From SAR116 cluster bacterium (lineage in GTDB: Bacteria; Pseudomonadota; Alphaproteobacteria; Puniceispirillales; UBA1172), in contig NZIT01000047.1 in NCBI GenBank assembly GCA_002691725.1, positions 18,425 to 23,429 of the forward strand: a stretch of 5,005 nt of DNA, given 5' to 3'. Each line of letters opens with the position of its first letter. Position 1 is the stretch's first letter. Below the pieces are notes generated by a model, which saw only the letters and a program-made list of their open reading frames with translations, did not search any database and was not told where the DNA came from. This document shows, piece after piece, positions 1-5,005 of the stretch. The position numbers were made by a program, and so were the translations under genes.

Positions 1-935
1 CCAAAACAATGCAGCAAGGATAATCCGCCTAATAATTCTTCTATCGAATGCACAACACCAACCCCGATCGCATCAAAAAAGGCTTCGGATGCGGCATTGC
101 CGCCAGCCAGCGAGGCGGTATGCGATATCGTCATATTCTGGGCGGCATCGCTCAAGCCAGCTTTCAGCGCCAGTATAGATTTACCCATTGCTTTAGCCGC
201 ATGCACGGCTTCGGCAAAAGCCGCCGCATCATTAATGCCCTCAATATGCAGCCCAATAGCTGTCACCCTCTCATCAGCGGCAACAACCTTGATCAAATCC
301 GCCATCCCGATCATTGCCTGATTACCCAGCGTCAAGGTATAAGCGACTGGCAGGCCGCCAAGCTGCATAGTCAGATTAATCGCCAGATTTGAAGATTGGG
401 TGATGAGCGCAACGCCGCTATCTACCGCCTCCCCGCCATGCACATCCGGCCATAGTAAAGCGCCATCCAGATAATTAATCATGCCATAGCAATTCGGCCC
501 TAAAATCGCCATGTCGCCTGCTGATGCAATCAAAGCATCTTGATAGGCTTTGCCATCCGCCACCTCCGCAAAGCCAGAGGCAAATGCAACCACACCGCCG
601 GCACCCATGGCTGATAATTCTTCAACCATAGCAATGCTGGTTTTCCGGTTCACCCCAAGAAACACGGCATCTGGTGGCGCCGGCAACGCCGCTAGATCAG
701 GATAGGCTTTATAGCCAGCAACACTATCTTTCTGCGGATGAACCGGCCAAATATCGCCCTTAAAGCCAACTTCAACACAGCTTAAAACCACAGCCTCAGC
801 CCATTTTCCGCCAATGACCGCAATGCTGGATGGCCGCAATAGCCGCGTTAGTGAAGCCGAAAAATCCCCATCTTGAGCATTATGATGAGTGCCGTTATGC
901 GCGGCATCGGAAGGCTTGTTCTGCGCCAATGTCAT
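1..935 (-). CDS. NDP-forming acyl-CoA synthetase (acetate--CoA ligase family), N-terminal 311 residues, cut by left edge
   Basis: The reading frame stays open from an ATG at 933-935 to base 1, giving 311 codons; the C-terminal part lies outside the window. The family makes acyl-CoA from acid, CoA and ATP (ADP-forming) through a phosphohistidine, in the cytoplasm. Residues about 29-165 form a CoA-binding Rossmann-like domain (LLRPSSIAVIGG, then ILGPNCYGMIN at 144-154). From about 173 a succinyl-CoA-synthetase-like domain follows (SGVALITQSSNLA, LTLGNQAMIGMADLIK). The SHTASLAGG motif at 271-279 carries the expected phosphorylated His, H272. The ATP-grasp part would follow, since the family is usually about 700 residues. 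The first 28 residues are a poorly conserved, His/Asn-rich extension, but no other ATG occurs in frame before residue 103. The start overlaps the acyl-CoA dehydrogenase stop (TAATG) and has no good ribosome binding site, so translational coupling is likely. The family call is secure; the substrate is unknown, and a carnitine-related acid is only an inference from context. Confidence 0.88.
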   Translation of the reverse strand, partial: MTLAQNKPSDAAHNGTHHNAQDGDFSASLTRLLRPSSIAVIGGKWAEAVVLSCVEVGFKGDIWPVHPQKDSVAGYKAYPDLAALPAPPDAVFLGVNRKTSIAMVEELSAMGAGGVVAFASGFAEVADGKAYQDALIASAGDMAILGPNCYGMINYLDGALLWPDVHGGEAVDSGVALITQSSNLAINLTMQLGGLPVAYTLTLGNQAMIGMADLIKVVAADERVTAIGLHIEGINDAAAFAEAVHAAKAMGKSILALKAGLSDAAQNMTISHTASLAGGNAASEAFFDAIGVGVVHSIEELLGGLSLLHCF

Positions 936-2095
936 TAGCCGCCAAGCCGCCGCAATAAATCGCGGCTAATAATATGACGCTGAATTTCAGAAGTGCCGTC
1001 CCAGATACGCTCAACTCGCGCATCACGCCAGAACCGTTCAAGCGGCAGATCATTCATCAACCCCATGCCGCCATAAATCTGGATAGCTTCATCAGTAACC
1101 CGTGCCAGAACTTCAGACGCATAGACTTTAGCTGAGGCAATTTCCCGATTAGCTTCAAGACCCTCATCAAGCCGCCACGCCGACGCTAGCGTAAGCCAGT
1201 CAGCGGCATCAATTTCGGTAATCATATCAGCCAGCTTAAAGCTCACCCCCTGGAATTTTCCAATCTGCTGACCAAATTGTTTACGGTCAACCGCATATTG
1301 TAGCGCATAGTCAAAGACGCGCCGTGCCCGCCCGACAGACATCGTAGCGACAGTAATTCGGGTTGCATACAGCCATGTGTTCATCACCTCAAAACCGCCA
1401 TCAACCTCACCCAGAACTTGACTATTGGGGATGCGGCAATCATCAAAAGTAAGGATCATATTATCATAGCCACGATGCGATAAGGATTTATATCCAGGCT
1501 TGATCTCAAACCCCGGATGACCGCGATCAACGAGGAAACAGGTGATCCGTTTCTTTGGCCCTTTGGGGGTATCGTCTTCACCTGTGGCGATAAAAACAAT
1601 GACAAAATCAGCATGCGCTGCGCCTGAAATAAAATGCTTAGTGCCATTAATAATCCAGTCACTACCATCTTTCCTGGCAAAGGTTTTCATGCTGCGAATA
1701 TCCGACCCTGCATCAGGTTCTGTCATCGCCAAGGCATCCATGCGCTCACCTTTGATCGCTGGGGTGAGATAACGCTCGATCTGGTCGCCCTCACATGCCA
1801 TCAGGATATTTTGCGGCCTTCCCCAAAAATGCGTCAATGCCATAGAACCGCGACCAAGCTCACGTTCAAGCAAAGCAAACTCCAGATGATTGAGCCCGCC
1901 ACCGCCAACCGCTTCAGGAAAATTTGGCGCGTAAAACCCCATATTCAGAACCTTTGATTTAATATCATCGGCAATCTCCTGCGGCACATAACCTAGCTCT
2001 TCGACTTTGTTTTCATGCTGGTATATTTCTTTTTCAACAAAGCCGCGAACGGTATCCACAATCATGTTTTGTTCTTCAGTCAATCCAAAATGCAC
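935..2095 (-). CDS. Acyl-CoA dehydrogenase family flavoprotein
   Basis: A full-length 386-residue FAD-dependent acyl-CoA dehydrogenase, which would normally introduce an alpha,beta double bond into an acyl-CoA and pass electrons to electron-transfer flavoprotein. The helical N-terminal domain (1-120) opens with FGLTEEQNMIVDTVRGFV. The central beta domain begins with the family signature AMTEPDAGSD (123-132) and includes WIINGTKHFISGA. The C-terminal helical domain has RKQFGQQIGKFQ (271-282) and ends with IYGGMGLMNDLPLERFWRDAR and IWDGTSEIQ. In that last motif the usual catalytic Glu (medium-chain enzyme E376, IYEGT) is Asp366. The start is GTG, supported by AGGAG six bases upstream; the next in-frame Met is residue 11. 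It lies 49 bases after the carnitine dehydrogenase fusion and overlaps the CoA-ligase gene by one base, so the two are probably cotranscribed. The substrate is not evident. Gamma-butyrobetainyl-CoA or a related trimethylammonium acyl-CoA is a context-based guess; a short- or branched-chain acyl-CoA is equally possible. Confidence 0.93.
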   Translation of the reverse strand: MHFGLTEEQNMIVDTVRGFVEKEIYQHENKVEELGYVPQEIADDIKSKVLNMGFYAPNFPEAVGGGGLNHLEFALLERELGRGSMALTHFWGRPQNILMACEGDQIERYLTPAIKGERMDALAMTEPDAGSDIRSMKTFARKDGSDWIINGTKHFISGAAHADFVIVFIATGEDDTPKGPKKRITCFLVDRGHPGFEIKPGYKSLSHRGYDNMILTFDDCRIPNSQVLGEVDGGFEVMNTWLYATRITVATMSVGRARRVFDYALQYAVDRKQFGQQIGKFQGVSFKLADMITEIDAADWLTLASAWRLDEGLEANREIASAKVYASEVLARVTDEAIQIYGGMGLMNDLPLERFWRDARVERIWDGTSEIQRHIISRDLLRRLGG

Positions 2096-2101
2096 ACTTC
2101 T

Positions 2102-2106
2102 CTCCT
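2102..2106 (-). promoter_or_regulatory. Ribosome binding site deciding the GTG start of the acyl-CoA dehydrogenase
   Basis: On the minus strand the sequence reads TTAGGAGAGAAGT followed by GTG. The AGGAG core sits six bases before the GTG at 2093-2095. This is a near-ideal Shine-Dalgarno placement and supports GTG over the downstream Met codon at residue 11. The protein start MHFGLTEEQNMI also fits the family's usual N-terminus. Confidence 0.75.
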
Positions 2107-2144
2107 AATCCTTTTTCAGCCTGTTCCGGCCTTATCTATGAAGA

Positions 2145-3623
2145 TCATTTCCTTTTCATTCCGATTGCCGCGCCAGCAGCATCGGGTTGTGGCAATTCAC
2201 TTTGCGCATCAGCAATTTGGGCAAATGCCTGGGCGAGATGATCAGGCATCGGCGCCGCCCTGCCAGCATTCATATCAACATGCAGCAGCATATGTTCACC
2301 ACTGGCCAAATGCCGCTTATCCTTGCCGCCATACATATCATGATAGAGATGCACTTTTTTCGCATCATGATTGATCAATCGGGTTTCAACATAAATAGGC
2401 TCGCCTGTCGCAATTTCATCTATATGGCGGATATGGGTTTCGACCGTATAGAAAGAAAATCCTTGTTTGACATAGACGGGCCCTGCCCCACATCCGAATA
2501 ACAGTTTATCAGTTGCCATGCTAAACACTTCAAGATAGCGAAACTCAGTCATGTGATTATTATAATCTGCCCAATCTTCATGGACAACGCCTTGCCATGT
2601 AATCAATGGCACGGCTGACGCATCCATCTGATCAGGCTGCTGGCTTATCATATCTGCAGGATTTTTTAGCGTTTTCCCGGCGCCCCAATCATTGCGCCGC
2701 AACACTTTCAGAAAATCGACAAGATTATTGTCTCTGATCGTCTCTAATTCACTCACCGAAAGACCACCTGTATGCTCATCGCTTTGGCTAACAATGCTAT
2801 CGACCAGATCATCTGTCCATTCAGGCACATCCATAAGCTTCGTCCACGGCCATTTAAGAGATGGTTCAAACTGCTCCAGAAAATGCCGAAAGCCGCCTTC
2901 TCCACCACCCAGACGATAGGTCATAAACTGCCCCATCTGGGCAAAGCGCATGCCGAGGCCATGACGGACAATATCATCAATTGTGCCCGCCGTAGCAACG
3001 CCTTCTTTGACTAGCCATAAAGACTCGCGCCACATCGCTTCAAGCAATCGGTCACCCACAAAGGCATCAATTTCTTTGGTGATATGAACAGGTTTCATGC
3101 CCAAATCGCTATAAATCTGCATAGCCGTATCAATAGCATGTTGCGACGTTTTCTCGCCGCCAACAATCTCAACAACAGGCAGTAAATAGACCGGATTATA
3201 AGGATGCGCGACCATCATCCGATCAGCATGTGGCATCAGCTTTTGAATATCACTTGGCAATAGCCCGGACGTAGATGACCCGATCACCGCCTGATCGCTA
3301 ATCGCTTCACCAATTTCCTGATGGATAGTTTGCTTTAGCTCCAGCCGTTCAGGAACCGACTCCTGCACCAGCATGGCACCATCGACGGCCTCACCAATCG
3401 TCTCAGCATAGGTAATCTTGCCCCTTTGCCCGGTCGTCTGACCCGGCCATAGACGCAGCATCGCCGCCTCATTGCGGCTGATCACATCATTAATATATTT
3501 CTCGGCTTGCGTGTACGGGTCAAACACCGCAACATCAAATCCCGCGGTCATCAAACGCGCAACCCAACCGCCACCAATAACACCGCCACCAATAACGGCG
3601 GCCTTTTTAACAGATGCAGACAT
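2145..3623 (-). CDS. cdhA: L-carnitine 3-dehydrogenase fused to betainyl-CoA thioesterase
   Basis: A 492-residue two-domain enzyme. Residues 1 to about 320 are an NAD-dependent L-carnitine dehydrogenase of the 3-hydroxyacyl-CoA dehydrogenase superfamily, oxidising carnitine to 3-dehydrocarnitine. The Rossmann motif IGGGVIGGGW is at 11-20, VQESVPER at 86-93, STSG at 117-120, and the catalytic pair is H140 (AHPYNP) and E152, with the 12-residue spacing of the superfamily. The helical C-terminal domain contains FVGDRLLEAMWRESLWLVKEG (188-208). Residues about 338-455 form a hotdog thioesterase of the 4-hydroxybenzoyl-CoA type (VVHEDWADYNNHMTEFRYLE, with D353, N356 and H357 at the active-site loop). 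It corresponds to CdhB of Pseudomonas, which hydrolyses betainyl-CoA to glycine betaine. Stand-alone carnitine dehydrogenases are about 320 residues, so the extra length is the thioesterase. The ATG start is preceded by AGGGTG four bases upstream. The gene follows cdhC after 70 bases, and together they cover carnitine to glycine betaine. The symbol cdhA covers the first domain only; the fused gene is also called lcdH in rhizobia. Confidence 0.93.
   Translation of the reverse strand: MSASVKKAAVIGGGVIGGGWVARLMTAGFDVAVFDPYTQAEKYINDVISRNEAAMLRLWPGQTTGQRGKITYAETIGEAVDGAMLVQESVPERLELKQTIHQEIGEAISDQAVIGSSTSGLLPSDIQKLMPHADRMMVAHPYNPVYLLPVVEIVGGEKTSQHAIDTAMQIYSDLGMKPVHITKEIDAFVGDRLLEAMWRESLWLVKEGVATAGTIDDIVRHGLGMRFAQMGQFMTYRLGGGEGGFRHFLEQFEPSLKWPWTKLMDVPEWTDDLVDSIVSQSDEHTGGLSVSELETIRDNNLVDFLKVLRRNDWGAGKTLKNPADMISQQPDQMDASAVPLITWQGVVHEDWADYNNHMTEFRYLEVFSMATDKLLFGCGAGPVYVKQGFSFYTVETHIRHIDEIATGEPIYVETRLINHDAKKVHLYHDMYGGKDKRHLASGEHMLLHVDMNAGRAAPMPDHLAQAFAQIADAQSELPQPDAAGAAIGMKRK
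2259..2612 (-). other. Hotdog (4HBT-like) thioesterase domain of the carnitine dehydrogenase fusion
   Basis: This is the part encoding about residues 338-455 of the fusion protein. It begins with ITWQGVVHEDWADYNNHM, which resembles the first strand and loop of acyl-CoA thioesterases, where an Asp and a His/Asn pair surround the thioester. FYTVETHIRHIDEIATGEPIYVETRL follows, a typical hotdog strand pattern. The segment between the two domains (about 320-337) is polar and looks like a linker. The boundaries are estimates by eye. Confidence 0.8.
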
Positions 3624-3663
3624 ATTTCACCCTATGTTTTCAGTCCCCGGAATTTTAGTTTTT

Positions 3664-3690
3664 CTGAATTTCAATTTTTTTGAATCTCAG
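3664..3690 (-). repeat. Imperfect inverted repeat (intercistronic hairpin) between cdhC and the carnitine dehydrogenase gene
   Basis: Two 11-base arms, 3664-3674 (CTGAATTTCAA) and 3680-3690 (TTGAATCTCAG), flank a run of five T on the plus strand. In the minus-strand transcript they can form ten pairs, one of them G-U, with a single A-A mismatch and an AAAAA loop. The hairpin begins three bases after the cdhC stop codon. The transcript after it is A-rich, not U-rich, so it does not look like an intrinsic terminator. It could protect the 3' end of the cdhC message, mark a processing site, or be a protein-binding site. In such AT-rich DNA, chance is also possible. Confidence 0.45.
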
Positions 3691-3693
3691 TCT

Positions 3694-4581
3694 TTAGTGT
3701 TTTGTAAGCTTTAGCTTGTCACGAACATCCGCAGGAGTGAGAATTTTCACATTCATCGCCGCAAGGATAGTGGCCGCCCGCTCAACAAGCTGAGCATTTG
3801 TGGCAAGCTTGCCGTAATCGAGATAAATATTATCCTCAAGCCCAACCCGAACATTACCGCCAACAATCGGGGCCAGCGCCGCATATGGCAACTGATTTCT
3901 GCCAATGGAAAAAGCTGAATAAACCCAACCTGAGGGCAGATTATTAACCAATGCCATCAGCGTATTAGGATCATCAGGCGCGCCGTAAGGTATCCCCATG
4001 CAGAGCTGTACCATCACCGGATCATCAATCAAACCTTCTTTGACAAGCTGTTTTGCCAAGCCCAGATGGCCTGTATCAAACACTTCAATTTCAGGGCGAA
4101 CACCAGCTTTTTGCATCTGCCCGGCCATAGCGCGTAACATGGATGGCGTATTTGCCATAATGTAATCACCGTGAGAGAAATTCATTGTACCGCAATCAAG
4201 GGTGCAAATCTCTGGCAGCAGGCTAGTCACATGCTCAACCCGTTCGGTGGCGCCCGCCATGTCCGTGCCTTCCGCCAAAGGCAATGGGCTTTCCGCAGAT
4301 GCGATAATAATGTCACCACCCATTCCTGCGGTCAGATTAATGACAACATCCTCATCAGCAGAGCGAATGCGATCAACAACCTCACGATAAAGCGCAACAT
4401 CACGCGACGGCGCGCCTGTTTCAGGGTTACGCACATGACAATGGGCAATCGCCGCACCAGCTTTGGCGGCAGCAATCGCATCATCAGCGATCTGTTTTGG
4501 TGTGATTGGCACTAGATCAGATTTTCCTGTTGTATCGCCAGCACCAGTTACCGCGCAGGTAATAAAGACTTCTCTATTCAT
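3694..4581 (-). CDS. cdhC: 3-dehydrocarnitine cleavage enzyme, BKACE family (DUF849)
   Basis: A complete 295-residue beta-keto acid cleavage enzyme. The family is cytoplasmic and metal-dependent, transferring the acyl end of a beta-keto acid to CoA from acetyl-CoA and releasing acetoacetate; here the expected reaction is 3-dehydrocarnitine + acetyl-CoA to betainyl-CoA + acetoacetate. Family marks are ITCAVTGAG at the N-terminus (7-15), the zinc-binding HCHVRNPETG with H47 and H49, INLTAGMGGD (81-90), EVFDTGHLGLAKQLV (166-180), MGIPYG (195-200), and VRVGLEDNIY (244-253). R245, E249 and D250 match in spacing the Arg-Glu-Asp cluster of the 3-keto-5-aminohexanoate enzyme Kce, where Glu completes the zinc site. 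The ATG has AGAGGA six bases upstream. Family membership is secure. The dehydrocarnitine specificity and the symbol cdhC rest on the adjoining carnitine dehydrogenase-thioesterase gene, as in the Pseudomonas cdhCAB operon, because BKACE members act on many beta-keto acids. Confidence 0.92.
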   Translation of the reverse strand: MNREVFITCAVTGAGDTTGKSDLVPITPKQIADDAIAAAKAGAAIAHCHVRNPETGAPSRDVALYREVVDRIRSADEDVVINLTAGMGGDIIIASAESPLPLAEGTDMAGATERVEHVTSLLPEICTLDCGTMNFSHGDYIMANTPSMLRAMAGQMQKAGVRPEIEVFDTGHLGLAKQLVKEGLIDDPVMVQLCMGIPYGAPDDPNTLMALVNNLPSGWVYSAFSIGRNQLPYAALAPIVGGNVRVGLEDNIYLDYGKLATNAQLVERAATILAAMNVKILTPADVRDKLKLTKH

Positions 4582-4587
4582 TTTCTA

Positions 4588-4593
4588 TCCTCT
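4588..4593 (-). promoter_or_regulatory. Ribosome binding site of cdhC
   Basis: The minus strand reads AGAGGA followed by six bases and then the ATG at 4579-4581. It is a good Shine-Dalgarno match and fixes the start that gives the family-typical N-terminus MNREVFITCAVTGAG. Confidence 0.65.
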
Positions 4594-4608
4594 GATAACC
4601 GTTTTCAA

Positions 4609-4637
4609 ATAATATCCTTGAGCCTGAAAGCTCGCAA
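4609..4637 (-). promoter_or_regulatory. Possible sigma-70-type promoter for the carnitine genes
   Basis: In the spacer between pgi and cdhC the minus strand has TTGCGA (4632-4637, four of six matches to TTGACA), exactly 17 bases, then TATTAT (4609-4614, five of six matches to TATAAT). A start near 4602 would leave a leader of about 20 bases carrying the cdhC ribosome binding site. A small inverted repeat, GAGC-TTTCAG-GCTC (4620-4633), lies inside the promoter spacer and touches the -35 box, so it could be part of an operator. This is consensus matching by eye in AT-rich DNA, so it is tentative. Confidence 0.35.
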
Positions 4638-4639
4638 AA

Positions 4640-5005
4640 TCAAGATTTAATTTGCGGGCCAGCACGCAAGTCTCTCAGTTGCTTAAAAATATGCCGTGAT
4701 GATGTGCTTAAACGATTATTGTCGCCATTATCATAGCTATTCTCAGAATAGATATTCTGATAGATTTGCGCCCGTATCTTACCAAGTTCAACGCCTGGCT
4801 GATCAAAACTATTAAGCCCCCATAGCGATCCTGACATGGTCGTCACATATTCAAATAACGCGAGGATACGCCCAAGGGTATATGGGGATAGCTGAAGCCA
4901 AGTGATAACTGATGATGGTCTGCCGCCGGGGAAAGACCTATCCTCACCACCAAGAGCAAGCGTATCAGCCTGTGCCAACATTTGAATAATTAGCTCATCA
5001 TGATG
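4640..5005 (-). CDS. pgi: Glucose-6-phosphate isomerase, C-terminal 121 residues, cut by right edge
   Basis: The frame is open through the right edge; the visible protein begins HHDELIIQMLAQADTLALGG, so the Met codon at 4981 is internal and not the start. Phosphoglucose isomerase interconverts glucose 6-phosphate and fructose 6-phosphate in the cytoplasm. The visible part has the family's C-terminal order: FPGGRPSSVITWLQLSPYTLGRILALFEY (compare GNRP...ITPFSLGALIALYEH in the E. coli enzyme), then the signature NSFDQPGVELGK. Its last Lys corresponds to the conserved active-site lysine (E. coli FDQWGVELGK). The final 45 residues or so (IRAQIYQNIYSENSYDN onward) are variable, as is usual. The stop is TGA at 4640-4642. 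The gene runs the same way as the carnitine genes and ends 58 bases before cdhC, with no convincing terminator between, so read-through is possible although the functions are unrelated. Confidence 0.93.
   Translation of the reverse strand, partial: HHDELIIQMLAQADTLALGGEDRSFPGGRPSSVITWLQLSPYTLGRILALFEYVTTMSGSLWGLNSFDQPGVELGKIRAQIYQNIYSENSYDNGDNNRLSTSSRHIFKQLRDLRAGPQIKS

Noticed and set aside
48..392. Open frame on the plus strand
   Set aside because: It lies antisense to the conserved CoA ligase coding sequence, its translation resembles no family I know, and it has no visible ribosome binding site; it is a shadow frame.
2096..2144. GCC/GGC pairing in the spacer before the acyl-CoA dehydrogenase as a terminator
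   Set aside because: Only three or four pairs form and no U-run follows; the spacer otherwise holds just the ribosome binding site.
2015..2374. Open frame on the plus strand spanning the junction of the acyl-CoA dehydrogenase and fusion genes
   Set aside because: It crosses two real genes in antisense and gives a low-complexity His/Gln-rich translation without a recognisable domain.
3645..3680. Second promoter in front of the carnitine dehydrogenase fusion (TTGAAA and TAAAAT boxes)
   Set aside because: Each box is a fair match alone, but they are only 11 bases apart, too close for a sigma-70 promoter.
3664..3690. Inverted repeat after cdhC as a rho-independent terminator
   Set aside because: The stem is AT-rich and is followed by A-rich rather than U-rich RNA, and the next gene of the same pathway lies just downstream.
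4171..4515. Open frame on the plus strand inside cdhC
   Set aside because: The opposite strand encodes the conserved BKACE core here, including the zinc-binding histidines; the antisense product is unrecognisable.
4620..4633. GAGC/GCTC hairpin after the pgi stop as an intrinsic terminator
   Set aside because: The stem is only four pairs and no U-run follows it in the transcript, so it cannot be supported as a terminator.
4640..4981. A separate 113-residue gene starting at the Met codon at 4981
   Set aside because: The frame continues upstream to the window edge with phosphoglucose isomerase-like sequence (HHDELIIQ), so this Met is internal to pgi.

Overview
This window appears to be bacterial chromosome, most likely from an alphaproteobacterium. 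All five genes lie on the minus strand, spacers are 0-70 bases, and base composition looks fairly balanced by eye. The carnitine dehydrogenase-thioesterase fusion is an arrangement I associate mainly with Alphaproteobacteria. A marine, SAR116-like source is possible, but nothing here proves it.

Reading in the direction of transcription (high to low coordinates): the C-terminal end of glucose-6-phosphate isomerase (pgi, cut by the right edge); a 58-base spacer with a plausible promoter; a BKACE-family 3-dehydrocarnitine cleavage enzyme (cdhC-like); a 70-base AT-rich spacer holding an imperfect hairpin; a two-domain L-carnitine dehydrogenase/betainyl-CoA thioesterase (cdhA-cdhB fusion); a 49-base spacer; an acyl-CoA dehydrogenase with a GTG start; and, overlapping its stop by one base, an NDP-forming acyl-CoA synthetase cut by the left edge. 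No gene-free stretch exceeds 70 bases. I saw no tRNA, rRNA, mobile element or CRISPR array.

The two middle genes encode the complete three-step conversion of L-carnitine to glycine betaine. The dehydrogenase domain makes 3-dehydrocarnitine. The BKACE enzyme condenses this with acetyl-CoA to give acetoacetate and betainyl-CoA. The hotdog domain hydrolyses betainyl-CoA to glycine betaine and CoA. The last two genes look like an acyl-CoA activation and oxidation pair. Their substrate is not shown by the sequence. A gamma-butyrobetaine or crotonobetaine branch feeding carnitine is an attractive hypothesis, but it would need an enoyl-CoA hydratase that is not in the window. No transporter or regulator is visible.
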